DNA of 36,199 nucleotides from a bacterium. Its GTDB lineage: Bacteria > Auribacterota > UBA3054 > JAAYZF01. The position numbers and the translations under genes were made by a program. Positions 8,856 to 15,295 of the stretch are shown piece by piece. The notes beneath the pieces are model-generated. The model did no database searches and was not told the DNA's origin. It saw only the letters and a list, made by a program, of their open reading frames with translations. How positions within the stretch are numbered: position 1 is the first letter of the stretch; every line of letters starts with the position of its first letter. The stretch is from NCBI GenBank assembly GCA_012514975.1, contig JAAYZF010000477.1, positions 1 through 36,199 on the forward strand. Direction: 5' to 3'.

Positions 8856-10148
8856 TCACACCGGCGTGCAATAGGGCCCCTCGGGCACCGCGGCGATCGT
8901 CCCGCCGCGTGCGACACAGGCGTCAACAAGGCGCTGCAGCGCGGCGGTGGGATCGTCGGGCGCGTACGTGGCGTTTACGGACAGCCGGTGCAGCGTCTCG
9001 GGCGCGATCCCTCCCGTCACGAAGCGCACGTGGTTCTCGCCTGCTTTTTCGAGCGCGCGAGAGTGCATCTGGAATTCCCATTGGTCCTTGATGAACACGC
9101 CGGGCTGCCTGATGTGGTCGAGAAACGCGCGCCAGCGGCCGACATACGCGAACATCGTCTCCGCATACACGCTGCTGCCGATTCCCTCGACGCAGCCGCC
9201 GAACGCGATCACCTTCCCGCCGCGCCGTACAGCCGGCAGACACGAGGTGAATCCCTTCACACACTGGTAAAACGTCGCGTCAAGCGGATAGCCGCCGCAG
9301 GAGGAGACCACCACGTCGGCTTCGCGCACGACAGGCGGGCACGCGTGCCGGGCCACGAACGCGCACGCGGCAAGATGCGCTTCCTCGAGCCCGCCGGCGA
9401 AGGCGGCGGCAACATGCCGATCCTTGTCCTGCACTACATTCAACGAGAAATCCACGCCCGCCATCCGCGCGATGGAGAGCGATTCACGGTGCAACGGGTT
9501 GCCTTCGAGCACGCCGTTCGTCGCGCATGGGTCGGCAATGAACTCATAGCCGTGAAACCGTTCGAGCGTGTCGAACGACGACAGCCCCGGACACACCGCC
9601 TTCCGCCCGCCGGAGAATCCGGCGAATATGTGCGGCTCGACCAGCCCCGTGATCATCCGGAACCCCGCCGCCAGGAACCGCTTGTTCAGCCGCACACGAC
9701 TGCCCGACCAGCTCCTGCCCGGCAGCCCGGCCAGCTCGGCCTCGCAGTCTGAATGATGGTTCACGATCCGGTACATCGCCGGCACGTCACGGCCGAACAT
9801 CTCGATGTGCTCGGCCGCCGTGCTTGGCCGGTGCATGCCGGTGGCGACAAGGATGGTGAGGTCATCGCGCGGGACGCCCGCATCCTCGATGCGCCGCAGA
9901 AGCTGCGGCAGGAACGCCGTGTACGCGATCGGGCGGGTGACGTCGGAGACGACGATCACCACCTCGCCCTTCCTGCGCCGCGCCAGCGCTGCGCCGAGCG
10001 CTTCAGCGCCAAGAGGCCGCTCCACCGCGTCCAGCACCAGCGCGTCCGCACGCGCCGCCGCGCGCGGATATCCCGACCGGTAGACGATCGCGTCGTCGGG
10101 TACCCGCAGCGAGATTTCCTCGCGGTGATAGGGGAAGTGCAGCATCAT
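8856..10148 (-). CDS. LarA-family nickel-pincer racemase/epimerase
   Basis: 430 aa, matching LarA length (about 424). LarA proteins racemise or epimerise 2-hydroxy acids through a nickel pincer nucleotide bound to a lysine. Residues that line up with Lactiplantibacillus LarA are all present: D69/R72 (SDVTRP), H106 (ATGMHRPS; LarA H108), H173 (EPHIFAGFSGGRK; H174), K183 (cofactor lysine K184), H199 (RFHGYEF; H200) and K298 (YQCVKGF; K298). Some family members act on sugar acids such as gluconate, and the operon context favours such a substrate over lactate. No larB, larC or larE for cofactor synthesis is in the window. Two adjacent ATGs (10148, 10145) compete; neither has a strong ribosome site. 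Fe-ADH ends 31 bases upstream. Confidence 0.85.
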   Translation of the reverse strand: MMLHFPYHREEISLRVPDDAIVYRSGYPRAAARADALVLDAVERPLGAEALGAALARRRKGEVVIVVSDVTRPIAYTAFLPQLLRRIEDAGVPRDDLTILVATGMHRPSTAAEHIEMFGRDVPAMYRIVNHHSDCEAELAGLPGRSWSGSRVRLNKRFLAAGFRMITGLVEPHIFAGFSGGRKAVCPGLSSFDTLERFHGYEFIADPCATNGVLEGNPLHRESLSIARMAGVDFSLNVVQDKDRHVAAAFAGGLEEAHLAACAFVARHACPPVVREADVVVSSCGGYPLDATFYQCVKGFTSCLPAVRRGGKVIAFGGCVEGIGSSVYAETMFAYVGRWRAFLDHIRQPGVFIKDQWEFQMHSRALEKAGENHVRFVTGGIAPETLHRLSVNATYAPDDPTAALQRLVDACVARGGTIAAVPEGPYCTPV

Positions 10149-10179
10149 ACGCTCAACACCCTGGCGCGGCAGACCGCCG

Positions 10180-11478
10180 TCACCCCATGTTCCTGACAAG
10201 GGAGAAATCCCCCGTTCTTGCCGCCGCAAGAATGGGGGCCATGTATTCATCCACCAGCCCCGCCGAGAGCGGCACGGGCATGTTCTTCAGTTTCGATTCG
10301 AGCTGCGGGTTCTTCGCCGCGGCAAGTGCGCGCGCGACATGTGCATCGGTGAACCCGGGGACTTCGCCCAGCGTGGCCGGGAAACCGACGTCCTTCGACA
10401 GCGCGATCATCGCCTCGGCAACGGCGATGCCGAGGTCCCGCCCCTTGAGCGCGGCGGCATCAGCCTTGAGATATCCGGCGTCGCGGTAGATCGCCGCGAC
10501 CGCGCGCAGCTTCTCCTCGATCGCCGGGGCGAAGAACACGACGTAATACGGGTTCATCACCGCGCATGCGCGGCCATGCGGCAGTATGTCCACGAGCGAG
10601 AAGCTTGTCAGGTGCGCCCCGTTGGTGCCACCGATCATGATCGCGTAGCCGCCCAGGTCGGTGCCCAGCCCGAGCGCTTCGCGCGCGGGGAGGCTGCCCG
10701 GGTCGGCGCAGCAGGCCTTGATGCTGTGCACGATCAGCTCGATGCCTTTGAGGCAGACGGGCCGCGCCTGTTCGAGCGCGGGGCCGGCGAGGCCCATGAA
10801 GACTTCGAGGCAGTGCGACACGCCGTCGAGCGCACCGTCCGTCGTCAATGCCGGCGGCGTGGATGCAGTCACGGCATAGTCGAACAGCGCCCTGGGCGGC
10901 ACGACTGCGTCATCGACGATCAGCAGTTTCTGCCCGGTGGCCATGTCGGTGATGTTTGCGTATTTCGTGAGATGCGCGCCCGAGCTGGCGACGAGCTGCA
11001 CGGCGACGAGCGGGAGGAGCGTGCGGTTCTCCGCCGCGAGCTTCGCCGCGACCTGGCCGACGCCGAAGTAGCCGCCGATATCCGGATGCCGGTCGCCAAG
11101 CGCGGCATACGCCACGGCGCCCTTTGCGGCATCGATGACACTGCCGCCGCCCAGCGCGACCACTACATCCGGCTCCTGGGCCCGCAGCGCTGCGGCAATC
11201 CTGAACACATCTTCGCGCGGCGCATTCGGCTGGGCGCCCGGGATGAACGGCCCGGCGAGCGCCACCCCGGCGGAGTTCAGGGATGCTTCGAGCGCTGCGT
11301 GCGCCGGCGCGGCCCATGCCATGCCCATGCCGTCCGCGACCACCGCGGCGCGACGGCCTGTCGCCGCCACCAGCGCGCCGATCCGTCCGAAACATCCAAG
11401 GCCGAAGACGTAGGCATCACGCTTGAACAGGTGAAGATACGCCGCCGCCTGCTTCTTGCTGCCGTCGAAATCAATCAT
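10180..11478 (-). CDS. Iron-containing alcohol dehydrogenase
   Basis: 432-aa group III (Fe/Zn-dependent) alcohol dehydrogenase, NAD(P)H-linked, reducing an aldehyde or oxidising an alcohol or hydroxy acid. The nucleotide motif GGGSVIDAAK is at 110-119. The four metal ligands are visible: D218 and H222 (DGVSHCLE), H289 (GAHLTSF) and H301 (LPHGRACA). The ATG at 11478 has AGGA about 9 bases upstream. The operon places it between the transketolase C half and the LarA-like gene, so a likely job is reducing a short aldehyde released by the transketolase, or recycling NADH. That role is inferred; the family covers many substrates (lactaldehyde, butanol, sulfoacetaldehyde, glycerol and others). Confidence 0.9.
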   Translation of the reverse strand: MIDFDGSKKQAAAYLHLFKRDAYVFGLGCFGRIGALVAATGRRAAVVADGMGMAWAAPAHAALEASLNSAGVALAGPFIPGAQPNAPREDVFRIAAALRAQEPDVVVALGGGSVIDAAKGAVAYAALGDRHPDIGGYFGVGQVAAKLAAENRTLLPLVAVQLVASSGAHLTKYANITDMATGQKLLIVDDAVVPPRALFDYAVTASTPPALTTDGALDGVSHCLEVFMGLAGPALEQARPVCLKGIELIVHSIKACCADPGSLPAREALGLGTDLGGYAIMIGGTNGAHLTSFSLVDILPHGRACAVMNPYYVVFFAPAIEEKLRAVAAIYRDAGYLKADAAALKGRDLGIAVAEAMIALSKDVGFPATLGEVPGFTDAHVARALAAAKNPQLESKLKNMPVPLSAGLVDEYMAPILAAARTGDFSLVRNMG

Positions 11479-11496
11479 GGAATCGATTCCTGGTCG

Positions 11497-12438
11497 TTAA
11501 GGTCTCTTCATCTCGACCGCGCGCAGCGCCGCTGAACAGATGCTCGTGTCGTCAAGCCCCGCGCGCGTGAGTATCTCGGCGTACGAGCCCGATTCGCCAA
11601 ACCGGTCGGGGATGCCGCAGCGCAGCACGGGCACGGGGACGCGCGCGCACAGCGCCTCGCACACCGCGCTGCCAAGGCCGCCGAGCACGCTGTGTTCCTC
11701 GACCGTCACGAGAGCGCCGGTATCGCGCGCGGCGCGCACGAGAAGCTCCTCGTCAAGCGGCTTGATCGTGTGCATGTCGATCACGCGCGCAGACACCCCG
11801 CCGGCATTGAGCAGCCCTGCCGCGCGCAGTGCGCACGGGACGAGCGTGCCGGTGGCAACGATCGTCACATCGGTCCCTTCACGCACGGCGATGCCCTTGC
11901 CGATGGCGAAGGGATGATCCGGCCCGTAGTCTTCCGTCACCGCCTCGCGCGAAAGGCGCAGGAACACCGGCCCGTCATGCGCAATCGCCGCGCGCAACGC
12001 CATGCGCGTCTCGGTGATGTCCGACGGCGCGATGACCGTCATGTTCGGTATCGCGCGCATGACGGCGATGTCCTCGACGGACTGATGGCTCGCGCCGTCA
12101 GCATAGTCAGACAGTCCGGCATAGCCGCCGACGAGCTTGACGTTGGCGCCGGCGTAGGCGACCTGCGCGCGCACCTGGTCGCCCGCGCGCAGCGCGATGA
12201 ACAGGGCGAACGTGCTGACGACGGGAATGCAGCCGGAGGCGGCAAAGCCCGCCGCGGCGCTCACCATGTTTGCCTCAGCGATGCCAAACGTGAAGAAGCG
12301 GCCGGGGAACCGCGCCTTGAACAGCTTCGTCTGCGTCGAGCTGCACACGTCGGCATCAAGCACGACGATCCGCTCGTTCGCCTCGCCAAGCGCGACAAGC
12401 TCCTCGCCGAATACAAGCCGCTGAGGTTTCGCCGTCAT
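11497..12438 (-). CDS. Transketolase, C-terminal subunit
   Basis: 313 aa, carrying the pyrimidine-binding and C-terminal domains of a two-subunit transketolase. The catalytic glutamate region FGIAEANMVSAAAGF (E55) and the later DMHTIKPLDEELL / VTVEEHSVLGGLGSAV blocks identify it. With the N-terminal subunit it would transfer two-carbon ketol units between sugar phosphates or related ketoses. Start 12438 (MTAKPQRLVFGEE) matches where the domain begins. A longer in-frame reading up to 12546 would run through the GAAACTC array and into the S23 gene, so it is rejected. Unlike most split transketolases, the two halves are not adjacent: a 0.5-kb S23 cassette separates them. No good ribosome site is seen. 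Confidence 0.92.
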   Translation of the reverse strand: MTAKPQRLVFGEELVALGEANERIVVLDADVCSSTQTKLFKARFPGRFFTFGIAEANMVSAAAGFAASGCIPVVSTFALFIALRAGDQVRAQVAYAGANVKLVGGYAGLSDYADGASHQSVEDIAVMRAIPNMTVIAPSDITETRMALRAAIAHDGPVFLRLSREAVTEDYGPDHPFAIGKGIAVREGTDVTIVATGTLVPCALRAAGLLNAGGVSARVIDMHTIKPLDEELLVRAARDTGALVTVEEHSVLGGLGSAVCEALCARVPVPVLRCGIPDRFGESGSYAEILTRAGLDDTSICSAALRAVEMKRP

Positions 12439-12460
12439 GTGAAATGTGGAACCGGTATCT

Positions 12461-12490
12461 TTGAAACTCGAAACTCGAAACTCGAAACTC
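12461..12490. repeat. GAAACTC heptamer array, left end of the S23 cassette
   Basis: Four exact tandem copies of GAAACTC occupy 12463-12490. The 15-mer TTGAAACTCGAAACT at 12461-12475 is repeated in inverse orientation at 12969-12983 on the other side of the S23 gene, forming inverted ends about 0.5 kb apart. Confidence 0.9.
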
Positions 12491-12502
12491 GAGCGAGCGG
12501 TG

Positions 12503-12874
12503 TCAGCGTTCTTTCGGCCCGACGCGCGTTTGCCTGATGAAGGCATTCAGCTTCGGGCCCAACTCGTTGACGAGTTTTGTATACTCCTCAACACGTGCCG
12601 GAGATGAAATCACGCCCCGGCGTATGGCTTTTCGCAGCCATGCTTTCGTCTCCTCGAATGAGCCGCGCGCGATATGATAAAAGCGTTTACGGTCGTTGAG
12701 GGCATACCTGCCGTAGCCTTCGGCAATGTTCGAGGCGATGCTGTCAACCGCCCTGACAATCTGGTACCCGATTGTCTTCTGAACCTTCTCCAACCACGTG
12801 TCAAAGTCATGCCACACCATATCCGAAAGCTGCTCAGCCAGACGGTACACGTCGAGTTCGTAGACTTCGACCAT
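12503..12874 (-). CDS. Four-helix-bundle protein, S23/IVP family
   Basis: 123 aa, all helical by eye, with the family signature SIASNIAEGYGR around residues 45-56 and ERK/FYHIARGS further on. The family (TIGR02436) was first seen as a protein encoded in 23S rRNA intervening sequences, and relatives include the Avd subunit of diversity-generating retroelements. Free-standing copies like this are widespread and of unknown role. ATG 12874 has a strong AGGAGGAG upstream. No rRNA sequence and no reverse transcriptase flank it here. It is lodged between the two transketolase genes in the same orientation and is flanked by inverted GAAACTC-type repeats, which suggests an inserted cassette. Confidence 0.9.
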   Translation of the reverse strand: MVEVYELDVYRLAEQLSDMVWHDFDTWLEKVQKTIGYQIVRAVDSIASNIAEGYGRYALNDRKRFYHIARGSFEETKAWLRKAIRRGVISSPARVEEYTKLVNELGPKLNAFIRQTRVGPKER

Positions 12875-12949
12875 GGTCTCCTCCTGAAAATCCCTATGAA
12901 GTGTTGCGGCTAGAGGGAATGTACAGCGGTTGCCAAAACGAACACTCCC

Positions 12950-12984
12950 TATCAGGTCTCAAGTCTCCAGTTTCGAGTTTCAAG
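12950..12984. repeat. Degenerate heptamer array, right end of the S23 cassette
   Basis: Read on the minus strand from 12984 this gives the heptamers CTTGAAA, CTCGAAA, CTGGAGA, CTTGAGA, CCTGATA (consensus CTnGAnA). It includes the 15-bp inverse copy of the left-end repeat (12969-12983). Confidence 0.75.
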
Positions 12985-12993
12985 GTGAACCTG

Positions 12994-13860
12994 TCACTTC
13001 CCAAGCTCCTCCTTCGCCGCGCGGTAGTCCTCGGCGCCGATCTGCTTGCCGTGCCACTCGCTCTTTCCCTCCATGAACGAAACGCCTTTGCCCTTGACGG
13101 TGCATGCGATCACCACGCGCGGCACCGGGCCCGCTGCCGCGCCGGTCGCCCAGCGCAACGCCGCATCGAGCCGTGGAATGTCGTGTCCGTCGCACTCCCT
13201 TACCGCCCAGCCGAACGAGCCGAACTTCGCCCGCACATCGAGCAGCGGCATTACTTCCTGCGTCGTGCCGTCAAGCTGGACGTCGTTCTTGTCGACGATG
13301 ACAGCCAGATTCGACAGCTCGTACTTGCGCGCGGCCATGAGCGCCTCCCAGATCTGCCCCTCGTTCAGCTCCCCGTCGCCGACGAGGACGCAGACGCGGC
13401 TGTCTCTTCCCGCCAGCCGCGCGGCGAGCGCCATGCCGATGCCCGCGGAGATGCCCATGCCGAGCGATCCCGTCGACATCTCGACGCCGGGCACTTTCCG
13501 CATGTCGGGATGGCCCTGCAGCATCGAGCCGGTGCGCCGCAGCGTCGGGAGCGCGTCTGCGCCGAAGAAGCCGCGCGCGGCGAGCACGGCGTACAGCGCG
13601 GGCGCCGCATGCCCTTTCGACAGGATGAACCTGTCGCGGTCCGGCCACGCGGGATCGTCGGGCTTGACGCGCAGGTGGCGTGCATACAGCAGCCACAGGA
13701 TTTCAACACACGAGAGGGAACCGCCCGTGTGGCCCGATTGCGCGGCATGGATCATGTCCACGATCGTGTTGCGCAACGACCGGCACTCGCGGGCGAGCCG
13801 CGCGGCCTCGGGGCGTGTCAACCTGCCTGCTGACGCGGCATGCCGTGTGGTCTCATTCAT
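12994..13860 (-). CDS. Transketolase, N-terminal subunit
   Basis: 288 aa, the thiamine-diphosphate-binding half of a two-subunit transketolase. The Mg/ThDP motif begins GDGELNEGQIWEA at residue 161 and closes with VIVDKND near 189-193. SGHTGGSLS (42-50), SKGHAAPALY (81-90) and GSLGMGIS (131-138) are family blocks. The start overlaps the last 8 bases of the upstream TIM-barrel gene, so translation is probably coupled. The partner subunit lies downstream past the S23 cassette. Split transketolases are common in archaea and many bacteria. Some act on unusual ketoses: AptAB on apulose phosphate and SqwGH on 6-deoxy-6-sulfofructose. The substrate here cannot be read from sequence alone. Confidence 0.93.
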   Translation of the reverse strand: MNETTRHAASAGRLTRPEAARLARECRSLRNTIVDMIHAAQSGHTGGSLSCVEILWLLYARHLRVKPDDPAWPDRDRFILSKGHAAPALYAVLAARGFFGADALPTLRRTGSMLQGHPDMRKVPGVEMSTGSLGMGISAGIGMALAARLAGRDSRVCVLVGDGELNEGQIWEALMAARKYELSNLAVIVDKNDVQLDGTTQEVMPLLDVRAKFGSFGWAVRECDGHDIPRLDAALRWATGAAAGPVPRVVIACTVKGKGVSFMEGKSEWHGKQIGAEDYRAAKEELGK

Positions 13861-14686
13861 TGTTGTACGCGTGCAGCAGCGGCGCGAGGAACGCGGTCGC
13901 CTCGCGCGCCGCCGTGTCAGGATCGGGCGTCGGCAGTATCTCGACCGCGGCCCACCCGTTGTACCGTGCCGCCTTCAGCGCGGCGAACACGGCCTCGAAA
14001 TCAAGATGGCCCCGCCCGGGCGCCAGCCGGTTCGAATCAGCCAGATGCAGATACTTCACCAGCGGCGCATGGCGCACCAGCGTGTCGCCGATGCGGGCAT
14101 CCTCGATGTTCATGTGGAACACGTCAGGCATCAGCCCCGCGTTCGGGCGGGCGACAGCCGCGAGCAGCGCCGCCCCTTCGTCCACTGTGTTGATGAAGTT
14201 GATCTCGTAGCGGTTGACCGGCTCGATGACCAGCGTCACGCCGCGCGGCGCCGCGCAGTCGCACAGGCGGCGCATGCACTCGACGAAATTCCCCTCGGCC
14301 TGTGCGCGCGTCTGGCCATCCGCGATGCCGCCGCGCGCGCGGCCGATATTGACCGTTCTGCCGAAGCGTCCGGCAAGAGCGATCAGCTCCTCGAACACCT
14401 GCACGGCGCGACCGCGCACGGCATGGTCAGGATGAGTGAAGCACAGGCCGAGACACGCGAACACCTGTCCGGTGCTGATCGCGCTCACGGCAAGGTGTTC
14501 GAGATCGAGCAGCCGGGCGAGCTTCTCCGCATCGACGTCACCGGCCGTCTTCAGCGCGAGCTCGACGCCCCGATAGCCGCACGCCGCAGCCTTGCGGATC
14601 GAGTCGTCGAACCCGCGCCAGACGACGAATGCGTTCGGCGGCGCGCCGGCATCGGCAATGGCGATCGAGAGGTCCATTCGCGGCAT
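13853..14686 (-). CDS. TIM-barrel sugar isomerase/epimerase (AP endonuclease 2 fold)
   Basis: 277 aa of the xylose-isomerase-like TIM-barrel superfamily, which includes hydroxypyruvate isomerase, tagatose/psicose epimerases and keto-inositol isomerases. Likely metal ligands are the Glu in LVIEPVNRYEINFINT, Asp and His in MPDVFHMNIED, His in LHLADSNRLAPGRGHLDF and Glu in AAVEILP. The block DSNRLAPGRGHLDF is typical of the hydroxypyruvate-isomerase/epimerase subgroup. It is the first gene of the long minus-strand operon and its stop overlaps the transketolase N-half start by 8 bases. ATG 14686 is taken; ATG 14677 would remove three residues. The exact sugar is unknown. Confidence 0.82.
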   Translation of the reverse strand: MPRMDLSIAIADAGAPPNAFVVWRGFDDSIRKAAACGYRGVELALKTAGDVDAEKLARLLDLEHLAVSAISTGQVFACLGLCFTHPDHAVRGRAVQVFEELIALAGRFGRTVNIGRARGGIADGQTRAQAEGNFVECMRRLCDCAAPRGVTLVIEPVNRYEINFINTVDEGAALLAAVARPNAGLMPDVFHMNIEDARIGDTLVRHAPLVKYLHLADSNRLAPGRGHLDFEAVFAALKAARYNGWAAVEILPTPDPDTAAREATAFLAPLLHAYNNE

Positions 14687-14738
14687 TGAGGCGTGCCATG
14701 AAGGGGATTAGCACAACGCGCGCGGCGCCTGCCGCGCA

Positions 14739-14748
14739 TGTCATGACA
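14739..14748. promoter_or_regulatory. Palindrome TGTCATGACA at the start of the sugar operon
   Basis: A perfect 10-bp palindrome lies where transcription from the 14755-14783 minus-strand promoter is expected to begin. It is a reasonable repressor site, but no regulator gene is in the window. Confidence 0.4.
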
Positions 14749-14754
14749 GGCTGT

Positions 14755-14783
14755 ATTATAGCCGATGCGAGTGCGAAAGGCAA
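14755..14783 (-). promoter_or_regulatory. Promoter of the minus-strand sugar operon
   Basis: On the minus strand TTGCCT (14783-14778) and TATAAT (14760-14755) are 17 bases apart. The start would be near 14748, about 60 bases before the TIM-barrel gene. It is divergent from the HU promoter 30 bases away. Confidence 0.7.
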
Positions 14784-14812
14784 GGAGGCGCCGGCAGCCA
14801 CGCGCCGTCGGT

Positions 14813-14842
14813 TTGACACCGCGGCCCGTGAATTGCTACACT
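14813..14842 (+). promoter_or_regulatory. Promoter of the HU gene
   Basis: Consensus -35 TTGACA (14813-14818), 18-base spacer, -10 TACACT (14837-14842) with a TGC extension just upstream (14834-14836). Confidence 0.7.
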
Positions 14843-14853
14843 AGCGGGACGGC

Positions 14854-14867
14854 GGTGCGATCGCACC
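14854..14867. promoter_or_regulatory. 14-bp perfect palindrome in the HU leader
   Basis: GGTGCGATCGCACC lies just after the expected HU transcription start and 25 bases before the ATG. It could be an operator or a small RNA hairpin. Confidence 0.5.
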
Positions 14868-14891
14868 AATAGTAACAGGATAAGGAGAACG

Positions 14892-15164
14892 ATGAAAAAG
14901 GACGATGTCGTCGAAAAGATGGCTGAAGCAGCCGGTATCACCAAGGCAGCCGCAGAGACAGCGCTCAAGGCTGCGCTTGATGGTATCCTCGGTGGATTGA
15001 AGAACGGCGAACGCGTCGTGCTCGTCGGCTTTGGCTCGTTCAACGCCACGCAACGCGCGGCACGCCAGGGCGTCCACCCGCAGACAAAGCAGCCGATCGC
15101 CATCCCTGCCAGGAAATCGGTGAAGTTCAAGCCGAGCAAGGAACTGGTCGAGGCGCTGCAGTAG
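14892..15164 (+). CDS. hup: HU-family DNA-binding protein
   Basis: 90-aa nucleoid protein that bends and compacts DNA as a dimer. The sequence has the full HU layout: an N-terminal helical pair (MKKDDVVEKMAEAAGITKAAAETAL), the beta-arm region VVLVGFGSFNATQRAARQGVHPQT, the IPARKSVKFKPSKEL block and a short tail. The arm has GVHPQTKQPIAIPA where E. coli HU has GRNPQTGKEIKI. AAGGAG lies 6 bases before the ATG. It has its own promoter and terminator and so is monocistronic. HU and IHF subunits are hard to separate by sequence alone. Confidence 0.96.
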   Translation: MKKDDVVEKMAEAAGITKAAAETALKAALDGILGGLKNGERVVLVGFGSFNATQRAARQGVHPQTKQPIAIPARKSVKFKPSKELVEALQ

Positions 15165-15187
15165 GCTGTGCAGCCCGGCAATGAGAT

Positions 15188-15224
15188 GGGAGCGGGGGCG
15201 CCATCGCCTCCGCTCCCGTTGTTT
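15188..15224 (+). terminator. Terminator after HU
   Basis: A 13-bp stem (15188-15200 with 15205-15217, one G-U pair) and CCAT loop, followed by GTTGTTT. Confidence 0.8.
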
Positions 15225-15259
15225 CGTGCGCGGCAACGAACGCCGCAGGAACGTGCTGC

Positions 15260-15295
15260 ACACTCATGGCACAGATGACACGCATGACACGCATA
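15260..15295. repeat. In-frame nonamer array at the MFS start
   Basis: Four degenerate nonamers: ACACTCATG, GCACAGATG, ACACGCATG, ACACGCATA. Because the period is 9, the three ATGs (15266, 15275, 15284) are all in the same frame and encode MAQ-MTR-MTR, giving three possible starts of the transporter. Confidence 0.75.

Larger units (their letters stand above)
12461..12983. mobile_element. Putative S23/IVP cassette with inverted ends
   Basis: A 523-bp unit bounded by 15-bp perfect inverted repeats (12461-12475 and 12969-12983) and holding a single gene for a four-helix-bundle S23/IVP protein. It interrupts the usual tight spacing of the transketolase pair. Just outside the ends, on the minus strand, both flanks read GGTTC (in CAGGTTCACC and CCGGTTCCAC), a possible but short target duplication. 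No transposase is encoded, so mobility is inferred from layout only. Confidence 0.45.

Noticed and set aside
12439-12546. N-terminal extension of the transketolase C subunit through the GAAACTC array
   Set aside because: The added residues only translate the repeats (FEFRVSSF) and overlap the S23 gene; the domain begins at 12438.
12463-12984. CRISPR array
   Set aside because: The repeated units are 7 bases in direct contact, without spacers or cas genes.
14856-14865. GCGATCGC core like the cyanobacterial HIP1 repeat
   Set aside because: I noted only this copy; it is fully explained as the centre of the HU leader palindrome.
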